This document shows positions 8,500 to 16,335 of a stretch of DNA of 64,000 bases, piece by piece. The translations under genes and the position numbers were made by a program. Source of the DNA: Lachnospiraceae bacterium (GTDB lineage: Bacteria > Bacillota > Clostridia > Lachnospirales > Lachnospiraceae); assembly GCA_021770785.1 (NCBI GenBank), contig JAETQH010000007.1:49355-113354 (forward strand), in the 5' to 3' direction. Below the pieces are notes generated by a model that was given only the letters and a program-made list of their open reading frames with translations, searched no databases and had not been told where the DNA came from. Position 1 is the first letter of the stretch, and each line of letters begins with the position of its first letter.

Positions 8500-8533
8500 G
8501 GGAAAGGTACTTATAGCTGCCTTTCCCTTCTTA
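8500..8533 (+). terminator. Hairpin with T-rich tail after the precursor genes
   Basis: An 8-bp stem GGGAAAGG/CCTTTCCC is followed by TTCTT, between precursor 2 and the subtilase gene. The weak T-tract suggests partial termination, which would give more precursor mRNA than processing and export mRNA. Confidence 0.6.
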
Positions 8534-8546
8534 AATGGAGATTTAT

Positions 8547-9536
8547 ATGAATAATGATGTTATTGTATTAATAGATACGGGTTTAGATAAAGAGATATAC
8601 AGGAATCGCATTGTTGGCGGCATTCATTTCTATATAGAAGACGAAATGATATGTTGCGATAAAAATTATAATGATGATAATGGCCATGGAACTGCGTGCG
8701 CAGATGTTATTACTAGAGTATATAAGAATGCTCGTTTTTTTGTTATAAAGATTTTAAATTCAGAAGCGGAAACAAATTATCCGCTCCTAGAGATGGCTAT
8801 GGAATACTGCATCTCCCTAGAATATAGACTTATTAATCTAAGCTTGGCAATGTTACAAGAGGATAGTGAAAAAAAACTTAGAGAAATATGTCAATGTTTA
8901 TTGAATAGAGGAAAAGTAATTGTTGCATCTGTCTACAATGGGGAAAAAAAGTCATTTCCCGCACTTTTTAGTACTGTAATAGGTGTTAGAGGGAATCGAT
9001 TTGAGTTACATCGTGAATATTGGTTTGATAATAATAAAGAAATACAATGTATTGGAGATTTGACACCAATATTTACAAGGTGGGATAGGGAAAAATTTTA
9101 TCTATTTGGGGGGAATAGCAAAGCATGCGCATACATTGCAGGGTACATTATAAAAACCTGCGCTGATGAAAATATAGAGATTAATTTTAATAATGCTTGC
9201 TGTATATTAAAAAAGTATGCTGTTCGGACAGAGTGGAAAGAAATTGAGATCAATTGCAGTAAAGAGCCCCATATATATGAGAATTGTTTGTTTAAAGACG
9301 AAATAAATAAAAAGGTTAAAGAGCTTTTATATAGAATAACCGGAAATAAGGAAGTACTTAATATTGGAATATACACAAGTTTATTTGATGAGAATGTATT
9401 AAATAGGGATACTTGTAAGAAATTGATAAAACTAATAGAAGAAACATTTAATATAGTTATATCCGAAAATCTTATTGATTATGACAGTATAGGTACGCTT
9501 AGCGGAATGACAAATATGATTGAACGTCTTATTTAA
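8547..9536 (+). CDS. Subtilisin-like (S8) peptidase with ACP-like C-terminal domain
   Basis: 329 residues from the ATG at 8547, spaced 6 nt from GGAG; another ATG 12 nt upstream overlaps that site. The triad is visible: Asp in VLIDTGLD (near residue 11), His in NGHGTACADV and Ser in GGNSKACAYIAGY, with an oxyanion Asn in VASVYNG. No signal peptide, so it works in the cytosol. The last roughly 75 residues (LIKLIEETFNIVISE onward) resemble an acyl carrier protein fold but lack the DSL serine. The exporter lacks a peptidase domain, so this enzyme is the best candidate to remove the leaders. Confidence 0.82.
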   Translation: MNNDVIVLIDTGLDKEIYRNRIVGGIHFYIEDEMICCDKNYNDDNGHGTACADVITRVYKNARFFVIKILNSEAETNYPLLEMAMEYCISLEYRLINLSLAMLQEDSEKKLREICQCLLNRGKVIVASVYNGEKKSFPALFSTVIGVRGNRFELHREYWFDNNKEIQCIGDLTPIFTRWDREKFYLFGGNSKACAYIAGYIIKTCADENIEINFNNACCILKKYAVRTEWKEIEINCSKEPHIYENCLFKDEINKKVKELLYRITGNKEVLNIGIYTSLFDENVLNRDTCKKLIKLIEETFNIVISENLIDYDSIGTLSGMTNMIERLI

Positions 9537-9575
9537 TATAACGCTATAAATCCGAAAGTGGGCAGGAGGATTAAA

Positions 9576-11285
9576 ATGAAAAAAATCAAATTGCTGATGG
9601 AAATATTTAATTTTGTTAAAATAAAAAAACGAATATACATCATTGGACTTTTGCTAATGTTTATTAGTAGTGTTTCCAAGATAATGCTTCCTTTTTTTAT
9701 ATTGAAGATTTTGGATAATGCTATTTCATATAATAACATGAAACTATTGATTCGCTATACAATTGGGATGATTATTTGTACTCTTTTAGGTTCACTTTGT
9801 GACTATGTGTACCAAATAATGCTTAATCATTATAATCGAGAGTTGGTGGTTAGCTTGAGAAACGATTGCTTTGATCATTTGGAAAGGATGTCGGGTGACT
9901 TCTTGACGAGTTATTCTAGCGGAGATGTTTTTACTTGTTTATATAGAGATGTTGAGGAAATTCCAAATATACTTACAACTTCCTTATTAAATTTTATATC
10001 GAATATTATATTAATAATTGGATATGCATATTATTTAGTTACTTTACAGTTTGACTTATTGCTAATCCTAATAGCTTTTCAAATAATGATTTTTGCTATT
10101 CAGAAGAAATATAATTCTATAATTGAGAAATCATCAGAACATACGAGAAATGCTATATCATCATTAAATAGTTCAGCACAAGAAATGATAAGTAATTTAT
10201 TCGCATTTAACGAAGGAGGATTAAAATCTTATTTTAGAAAAAAGCATAATAATTTAGAAAATAATTTTGCAAAATCGTTTATAGAAAATATGACAAATAT
10301 GATAAAGAATAACCTAATATTATCAGGGGTGAATTTAATATCTATGGCATCTATTTTATGTTATGGAGGAATGAAAGTGATTGCCGGAAGTTTATCCTAT
10401 GGCGGCTTAGTTACATTCAACATTTATTCTCAAAGATTTATGGGGCCCATTATGAATCTTGTTCGTTTTAACAATGATTTAGTAGCATGCATGGTTTCAT
10501 GGGAGAGATTACAAAAACTTTTAAATATAGAAAGTACAGTTGTTTCTGGAAATGAAAAGATAGATTTGACTGGTGATATAATATTCGAAAATACAAGATT
10601 TAAATATGAAGAAAGTAAAGATTGGATATTAAATGATATGTCTCTAACAATATTTAAAGGGAAAATTCATGCTATTGTTGGAAAGAGTGGATGTGGTAAA
10701 ACTACTCTTATTCATTTGCTTTATAGACTGTGGGATGTTGAACAAGGGAAAATCAGCATAAATGGAAAAGATATAAAAAGAATCGAAATAGAATATTTAA
10801 GAAAACAGATAAGCATAGTTAGTCAAAACATTTTTTTGTTGGATGATAGTATATATAATAATATTGTTTTAGGACAAGCAATTACTCAAGAAGAGCTAGA
10901 AGTTGTATTAAAAGAAGCTGAATTAGATGTATTTATTGAAAATTTACCAAACAAACTTAATACAATGGTTGGTGAAAACGGTATAAAGCTTTCTGGTGGA
11001 GAAAAACAAAGAATTTCTATAGCAAGAGCTTTAATACGAAAGAGTCCATTACTTGTATTTGATGAAGCGACCTCAATGTTAGACAATGACACAGAGGACA
11101 AAATTATTTCAATATTATTAAAGTCGTTTCGGGATAGAACAATAATTCTTATAGCTCATAGGCTATCGACTGTAAAAAATGCTGATATTATTTATGTTAT
11201 AGACAACGGACATGTGGGAGAGAGTGGAACACATGAAGAACTATTACATATAGGTGGATTATATGCAGAACTTTACAATATTTGA
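9576..11285 (+). CDS. ABC exporter (fused membrane and ATPase domains) for the RiPP
   Basis: 569 residues from the ATG with Shine-Dalgarno caggagga. Six membrane helices occupy about residues 20-290. The ATPase domain follows with Walker A VGKSGCGKTTL, signature LSGGEKQRISIARAL, Walker B LLVFDEATSML and H-loop IAHRLS. It is MsbA/LanT-like but lacks the N-terminal C39 peptidase domain, consistent with separate leader removal by the S8 protein just upstream. It is the last gene of the RiPP operon. Confidence 0.9.
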   Translation: MKKIKLLMEIFNFVKIKKRIYIIGLLLMFISSVSKIMLPFFILKILDNAISYNNMKLLIRYTIGMIICTLLGSLCDYVYQIMLNHYNRELVVSLRNDCFDHLERMSGDFLTSYSSGDVFTCLYRDVEEIPNILTTSLLNFISNIILIIGYAYYLVTLQFDLLLILIAFQIMIFAIQKKYNSIIEKSSEHTRNAISSLNSSAQEMISNLFAFNEGGLKSYFRKKHNNLENNFAKSFIENMTNMIKNNLILSGVNLISMASILCYGGMKVIAGSLSYGGLVTFNIYSQRFMGPIMNLVRFNNDLVACMVSWERLQKLLNIESTVVSGNEKIDLTGDIIFENTRFKYEESKDWILNDMSLTIFKGKIHAIVGKSGCGKTTLIHLLYRLWDVEQGKISINGKDIKRIEIEYLRKQISIVSQNIFLLDDSIYNNIVLGQAITQEELEVVLKEAELDVFIENLPNKLNTMVGENGIKLSGGEKQRISIARALIRKSPLLVFDEATSMLDNDTEDKIISILLKSFRDRTIILIAHRLSTVKNADIIYVIDNGHVGESGTHEELLHIGGLYAELYNI

Positions 11286-11910
11286 TTTTATGTTAGTAAC
11301 TTGCTTCTCTTCCGAGAATAGTCATCCTTCTTTAAACTTGATATTCATATAGAATAGCTTTTTGACAGACATAGCATGCCAGTATCTTCATTATTTCCAC
11401 ATTTTGTATATTGCGATTTCCGGCGGACACTTTTGCGGAGCAAACGGCCATCTTACATTACCAAACGGTCACCAAAAAAATGCTCGTTGGTGTAACAGAC
11501 CTAAGCTTAGGTTTGCTTGATTACAATTCATTTTAAAGGGATTTTGGAGTCAATGAGATGCGTTAGCATCGGCATAGCCTTTACCATTGACACCGGAATT
11601 TCCTTAAAATACTGGCCGTTCAAAAACACATCTACGGACGCTGGGCTTCGCATAATGCATATTTACAAAACTCATTATAAAATATGTGAACGGAACCATG
11701 AGACAGAGCCAATTTATATACGCTCTGTTTTCTTTTTTAGCCACTTCCACTGCAAATTTGTTTATTAGACTTATATTCTTTTTTATCCAGTCTATATCTT
11801 GCTTTATAGCCTGAGATTACTCATTAATGCGTATATAAAATACATTATATAGTTGTAATTAATTGATTGATTTTTATGTAAAATAGAAGTCAGAAAGGAT
11901 GATACACACT
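11286..11910. other. Intergenic region, gene-free
   Basis: About 600 nt without a supported gene. It contains a palindrome CCTAAGCTTAGG near 11500, a short match (TTGGTGTAAC then GACC) to sequence near 676-690, and a terminator at 11703-11737. The front part (ggcggacacttttgcggag) may be insertion-sequence debris, but I cannot assign it. Confidence 0.45.
11703..11737 (+). terminator. Rho-independent terminator
   Basis: A perfect 7-bp stem ACAGAGC/GCTCTGT is followed by TTTTCTTTTTT on the plus strand. It lies 420 nt below the exporter stop and isolates the RiPP operon from the XRE/agr genes. Confidence 0.75.
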
Positions 11911-12327
11911 ATGGAAACCAAAAACCGTATTCGAGAACTCAGGAAGAGCATGAATCTGTCCCAGGAGACCCTCGCCGCCATCCTCGGCACCTCCCAGCAG
12001 GCGGTAAGCCGCATGGAGAACGGAGCCTATGACATACCCACAGACCTGCTGGTAAAGATGGCGGATTCATTCAACGTTACCACCGACTACATACTCGGAC
12101 GCACCGACATCAAGCGTGACTTAAGCGGCCAGGTGCGTATGAATCATGAAATGGACAGGTATTACGATATTGTATTGCGCTACCAGCGCCTGACGGACAT
12201 TAATAAAAAGACCTTAATGACAATGCTGGAACGGCTGGAGCAGGCGCAGGGCGAACAGGAGAAACTTGTAACAGGGAATTTACACCGGAAGGAAAATGAT
12301 GTGGATGATGAAGATAGTGGTATGTGA
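11911..12327 (+). CDS. XRE-family transcriptional regulator
   Basis: 138 residues. HTH_3 domain at residues 5-60: RIRELRKSMNLSQETLAAIL, TSQQAVSRMENG, then VKMADSFNVTTDYILGRTD. The C-terminal half is helical and Gln/Glu-rich and may dimerise. The ATG at 11911 is preferred over one 12 nt upstream that abuts the Shine-Dalgarno. The start of the next gene lies inside its 3' end. It likely controls this agr-like operon or a linked element. The GC-rich codon choice differs sharply from the RiPP block. Confidence 0.85.
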   Translation: METKNRIRELRKSMNLSQETLAAILGTSQQAVSRMENGAYDIPTDLLVKMADSFNVTTDYILGRTDIKRDLSGQVRMNHEMDRYYDIVLRYQRLTDINKKTLMTMLERLEQAQGEQEKLVTGNLHRKENDVDDEDSGM

Positions 12328-13048
12328 CGATGATATGCGTTTTGCGGCGGAACTGGAGGAAATGGTGCGCCGCGAAGCGGCGGATGCGGGGATCAGTGTA
12401 GAGACGGAAGCTTATTCTGATGGCGACACTCTGGTTGCAGACATTGAAAAAAGTTACCGTTATGATTTGATTTTTCTTGACATAGAGATGGAGAGGGTAA
12501 ACGGAATAAATGCTGCGCGGCAGATACGTCGCATTGATCGAGCCGCTCTCCTCATTTACGTGTCCGGCTATGAACAGTATTTAAAGGAGCTGTTTGAGGT
12601 GGAGCCGTTTCGGTTTCTTTCAAAGCCCGTGGATGTGATAAAGTTCCGAAAATACTTCCGTGATGCCTGTGCCCGCATAGGAAATACGGAAGCCTATTAT
12701 CACTTTTCTTTCAATAAGGAGATTCGGAAAGTTGCGGTCAGGGACATCGTATATTTCGAGAGTCGCAACCGAGTAGTACATATATTCATGGCAGATGGCT
12801 CCGAGGAGCGTTTTTACGGCAGGCTAAACGCTGTTGAGAAAGAGCTTTCAGAGGGGTGTCAGGAGTTTCTGCGGATACACCAGTCGTTTCTCGTGAATTA
12901 TGGTTATATAGAGAAGATGAACTTTTCTTTGGTGACGGTGCTCTTCGGGAACGGGAACCGGATTGACCTGAAGATCAGCGAAGACAGAGAGAAGGAGGTG
13001 CGATCACGGCTTTGCAAGATGGCAGGAGGGAAGGCGGTGGACGGATGA
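12296..13048 (+). CDS. AgrA-like LytTR response regulator
   Basis: Up to 250 residues; any of several clustered ATG codons up to 12308 could start it. Receiver domain: VVCDDD, phospho-acceptor in LIFLDIEM, Lys in LSKPVD. LytTR DNA-binding domain from about residue 140 (VRDIVYFESRNRVVHIF, EKELSEGCQEFLRIHQSFLVN). LytTR proteins bind tandem direct repeats upstream of promoters. It overlaps the XRE gene by 32 nt and the kinase gene by ATGA. A degenerate copy of its C-terminal part lies at 840-1037. Confidence 0.88.
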   Translation: MMWMMKIVVCDDDMRFAAELEEMVRREAADAGISVETEAYSDGDTLVADIEKSYRYDLIFLDIEMERVNGINAARQIRRIDRAALLIYVSGYEQYLKELFEVEPFRFLSKPVDVIKFRKYFRDACARIGNTEAYYHFSFNKEIRKVAVRDIVYFESRNRVVHIFMADGSEERFYGRLNAVEKELSEGCQEFLRIHQSFLVNYGYIEKMNFSLVTVLFGNGNRIDLKISEDREKEVRSRLCKMAGGKAVDG

Positions 13049-14349
13049 ATCCTATATTTACCTATGTCGGCAGCCTGCTGACATCATGCTTTTACATACT
13101 CATTATGCATAAATTAATGAAGGCATTCTTCTCCTGCCCATCGGGAAACCCGCTGCGTTTTGTGGTATGGACCGTTTATTACATCCTGCAGGTGGTTCCC
13201 ATCATAGGCGTGGTCATATCTCCGCCGGTAATGTTTTCCCTAAATATGTCACTTGTACTCATAATCAGTTCTATATCATACGATGCAGGCATAAAAAGGC
13301 ACTGCATCTTTTCAGTGCTGGTGTGTGCCGTGTGGATGCTCATGGAGATTTCCGTTGATATCATTCTAAGACTGGCCGGAATGGAGGGGTGGGAATTGCA
13401 GACGGCGGGAACCGTCATCTCATTGATGCTCATGTATCTGCTTGCCATAACCGCGGGGCATTACGTGAGGCGGACAGAACAGCGTGACATTCCGTTCCGG
13501 TATGCCGTTGCGGTTCTCACTGTTCCCGCTGGAAGCGCCTACCTGATGCACAACATTTTCCTGATAACAGCGCAGCATGAGGAATACACGTCGTTCGCCA
13601 TCATCTCGGGTATCCTGCTTCTCCTGCTGATCTACATGATATTTGAGGTCTATGACCGCATGGTGGATGATGCAGAGGCTCAGGAGAAGAATCTGCTTTA
13701 TGAACAGGAGCTTGACCTTTTAAACAGACATGCGCAGGAACGTGAGGCGTACGACATGGAGATGAGGCGGCTACGGCACGATATGAAGCACCATATGTCG
13801 AGTCTGTTGGGGATGCTGCAGGGGGATGATACGAAACAGGCAGAGGAATACGTGCGCGGAATGCTTCAGGGAGCCTCAGAATGCCGGGCAGAGGATGTTT
13901 CCCGGACCGGAAACGCCATCGTGGACAGCCTTGTAAATCATAAATGTGGCATCGCCAGAGCAGAGGGTATCGTCTTTGATGCCAACGTGTTTCTGCCTGC
14001 TGAGCTACCTTTCCTGGGCGGACATCTTACCATAGTGTTCGGGAACTTACTGGATAATGCGCTGGAAGCATGTCGGGAAGTTGGGGAGGGAAAGCGATAT
14101 GTCACGCTGGACGTCTCGTATGAGAAGGAAGTCCTTATGATTGCCGTTACAAACCCCTACCGCGGGGAACGGAGGAAAAACCGCATGGGGAAATACGTTA
14201 CAACAAAGAAAGACTGCAGGAGCCACGGACTGGGACTCTCTTCTGTGGAGCAGGCGGCGGAAGCCTACTGCGGGCAGGTAGTTGCAGATGGGCAGGACGG
14301 CGTGTTCAGGGTATCGGTGGTGATGTACGGCAGCGAGGGGCAAAAATGA
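13045..14349 (+). CDS. AgrC-like GHKL sensor kinase
   Basis: 434 residues from the ATG that overlaps the regulator stop (ATGA). About six membrane helices in residues 1-200 form the peptide-sensing part. A coiled linker is followed by the phospho-acceptor motif RRLRHDMKHHMSSLLG and the ATP-binding segment with NLLDNALEAC and GLGLSSV. This is the architecture of agr/competence-type receptor kinases. It should sense the AgrD-like peptide encoded 117 nt downstream and phosphorylate the LytTR regulator. Confidence 0.88.
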   Translation: MNPIFTYVGSLLTSCFYILIMHKLMKAFFSCPSGNPLRFVVWTVYYILQVVPIIGVVISPPVMFSLNMSLVLIISSISYDAGIKRHCIFSVLVCAVWMLMEISVDIILRLAGMEGWELQTAGTVISLMLMYLLAITAGHYVRRTEQRDIPFRYAVAVLTVPAGSAYLMHNIFLITAQHEEYTSFAIISGILLLLLIYMIFEVYDRMVDDAEAQEKNLLYEQELDLLNRHAQEREAYDMEMRRLRHDMKHHMSSLLGMLQGDDTKQAEEYVRGMLQGASECRAEDVSRTGNAIVDSLVNHKCGIARAEGIVFDANVFLPAELPFLGGHLTIVFGNLLDNALEACREVGEGKRYVTLDVSYEKEVLMIAVTNPYRGERRKNRMGKYVTTKKDCRSHGLGLSSVEQAAEAYCGQVVADGQDGVFRVSVVMYGSEGQK

Positions 14350-14407
14350 CGTGGATACTCGTATTTATTACGAGCAACAAAAAGAAAATGCCAAAAGATA
14401 TATACTG

Positions 14408-14437
14408 AAATATAGTAAAAGTAATTTTACTATATTT
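14408..14437. repeat. Perfect palindrome upstream of the agrD-like gene
   Basis: Two 13-nt arms (AAATATAGTAAAA and its exact complement) flank GTAA. No T-run follows, so it is not a plain terminator. It lies about 30 nt ahead of the agrD-like start codon and could be an operator, for instance for the XRE protein, or an RNA hairpin in the leader. Confidence 0.65.
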
Positions 14438-14466
14438 CGATATATTGATAAGGAGGTATTTCGCAT

Positions 14467-14610
14467 ATGAAACCGACAGGCAGAAACATATTGGCAAAAC
14501 TGATGAAAAATGTAGCAGGAAAATCAGCACAGGCAGCCGCAGAAAGCAGATGTATGTATATTTACCACCAGCCCAAGCAGCCGGCAGGACTGAAGAGGAT
14601 CAAAAAGTAA
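14467..14610 (+). CDS. agrD: AgrD-like cyclic lactone autoinducer precursor (47 residues)
   Basis: Small ORF with strong Shine-Dalgarno aaggagg. A basic amphipathic N-terminus (MKPTGRNILAKLMKNVAGK) is followed by ESRCMYIYHQPKQPAGLKRI, matching the clostridial autoinducer pattern of one Cys a few residues before an (H/Y)QPK-x-P motif and a basic tail. The mature signal would be a small thiolactone ring around Cys29. No agrB is present in this locus; the only processing protease in the window is at 46582-47163. Confidence 0.82.
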   Translation: MKPTGRNILAKLMKNVAGKSAQAAAESRCMYIYHQPKQPAGLKRIKK

Positions 14611-14778
14611 ATCAGATGATCCCATAGAAATATTACTGGATAGCTCTCTTTTGAATCAATTTGAAATGATGCAAAAGGGGGCTTTTGTAATGTAAAGAAA
14701 ATCAGCGTGAAATCCTAATAAAAAGCGCGAAATATGTTATAAAATGATTATATATTGATAATAAGGAGCAGTATTGTA

Positions 14779-15228
14779 ATGGAGAAGATGAAGAAGATAA
14801 AAAATATGTGTGAACTTGAGAAATATGTGGGGGAAATGGCGCATAAAAAACTGATGTTTTGCAAGGGCTTTTATTTAAGTACAGGGGTTCCCTTTTATGA
14901 CGATTACTTTGGATGTAAGCCATGTGCTGAATGCAAAGAATGCAAACGGTATTTGTACAGAAGACAATATATGAATCTGTTTTATGCTGTTGCAATTGTT
15001 TTTGGCATTTTAATGATGCTCATATTAGGAACTCCGCAGGGTGCTATTCGCTGGAATCTTTTTTTTCATGAGGGAGTACAGGAGGCTCTTTATAGTAATG
15101 TTGAAAGAATAGAACAGGAAGATAATTCGAGGGATTTGCACTATTCTGTTGTCGTTAATGGAGAACAGCAGGAGTGGGAAGTGATCTGTTTGCAGACCAC
15201 CTGTATCGCAAGGCGGCTAAGTGAGTAG
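14779..15228 (+). CDS. Unknown single-pass membrane protein with Cys cluster
   Basis: 149 residues from the ATG with Shine-Dalgarno aaggagc. A CKPCAECKEC cluster near residues 50-60 could bind zinc or iron-sulfur. One membrane helix (about 70-90, YAVAIVFGILMMLIL) is followed by a soluble domain of 60 residues. Its leader (tatattgata then an aaggag site) resembles that of the agrD-like gene just upstream, so the two may be co-regulated. I do not recognise the family. Confidence 0.6.
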   Translation: MEKMKKIKNMCELEKYVGEMAHKKLMFCKGFYLSTGVPFYDDYFGCKPCAECKECKRYLYRRQYMNLFYAVAIVFGILMMLILGTPQGAIRWNLFFHEGVQEALYSNVERIEQEDNSRDLHYSVVVNGEQQEWEVICLQTTCIARRLSE

Positions 15229-15295
15229 AAGGGACTTTAGAGTTTCCGCCGGGCGGAAAATTTACAAAATAAAGTTAACTAGGAGGATATATTTT

Positions 15296-15981
15296 ATGGA
15301 TTGTAGAAGTGAAGACAGAAGAAAGCAAATTGTTAAGGAGTATAATGTAGTGCCAAAAGCGCACATTAAGTTATTGGCGGGACAAGAAAAAATTAGCGAT
15401 GCCGGAGGAAAAATTGAAAGAGAATATTATATTTTTGAGGCAACATCCAAAGAAAGCGGAAATCGGGAGATTATTCTGTGTGGTATGGGGCTGCCAGGGA
15501 TTTTCTTAAGCTGTTGAATCATAAGGGGTTGCCCGTATTCAACCCTTTACATGGAGAAGGCGGTTGCGTCGATGGTGGTCCGCAAGGAGGGGAAGAAGCA
15601 GACGGTCATGATAATGGCGATCCGCAAAGAGGGGATGGAGGTAGAGGAGGAAGGAATCCTGAATGGAATCCAATAGCCCGGCAGTTATATTATGCTTGTA
15701 TGTGGGTAATTATCATCATTGATGCAAATGGTGGTACACCAATTTTTGAAATACAGGAAAGAGTATACAACTTTAGGGATAGAGAGCCTTTCGAAAGTCA
15801 AATAAAAGGCGTAAATACGATAATTATGAGAAATTTGCAGGGAAGAACTTTGACAGAAGCAATAGATGAATTACGAGCAGATAATAGAATAAGGGATGGG
15901 CTTTGTCAGTTTAATATGCTGGAAGACATTATTAATAATGCAAGAGATAAAGCAGGGAATCCTATACAGTCATACTTTTAA
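15296..15981 (+). pseudogene. Unknown gene interrupted by a -1 frameshift
   Basis: The first frame runs from the ATG at 15296 (Shine-Dalgarno aggagg) to a stop at 15517; the rest continues in the -1 frame to 15981. The switch lies at a G-run near 15484-15488: frame one reads CGMG then an unlikely tail, and the other frame continues naturally with AARDFLKLLNHKGLP. Restored, the product is about 230 residues: a beta-rich N-terminal domain, a Gly/Asp-rich linker and a helical C-terminal domain. There is no classic slippery heptamer, so I favour a 1-base deletion or sequencing error over programmed frameshifting. Family unknown. Confidence 0.55.
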
Positions 15982-16335
15982 GAAGTTATTTGTGGAAGGA
16001 AAAGCAGTTGTAATCATACATAATAGCTTTATAAAGGTATGCTGGCAAAGAAGCTTTTCGTGGCAGTATGCATTTAATAGCAGTTACGCGACTAACCATG
16101 TCATATAAAGAATAAGACATTTCTTGGACTTTATCCTAATGGGATTTGTTAAATGATTTATATTAATCTAAGCTTTATAGGCTGTTGCACATTTTTGTGT
16201 AGCAGCTTTTCATTATATTTTCACAGTAGGGGTATGCTGAATTGGGAAGATTTTCGTATTTTTAAGTTAGTTTTTTGCTGTATACACCATTATCTGATAT
16301 AATATCTTTGTTAGTATTCATTTGGAGGGGAAATT
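15982..16335. other. Intergenic region before the recombinase
   Basis: No gene. It contains a terminator at 16181-16211 and, close to the recombinase start, TATAAT at about 16298 as a likely -10 box. Confidence 0.45.
16181..16211 (+). terminator. Rho-independent terminator
   Basis: An 11-bp stem with two G-U pairs (GCTGTTGCACA with TGTGTAGCAGC) is followed by TTTT. Confidence 0.65.

Noticed and set aside
14408..14437. Terminator of the kinase gene
   Set aside because: The palindrome is AT-rich and lacks a following T-run, so operator or leader structure is more likely.
15478..15500. Programmed -1 ribosomal frameshift
   Set aside because: No X-XXY-YYZ heptamer or downstream pseudoknot that I can see; a short G-run indel explains the data more simply.
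16214..16335. dif-like site for the XerS-like recombinase
   Set aside because: AT-rich words resembling dif arms occur, but no convincing 11-6-11 inverted structure could be defined by eye.
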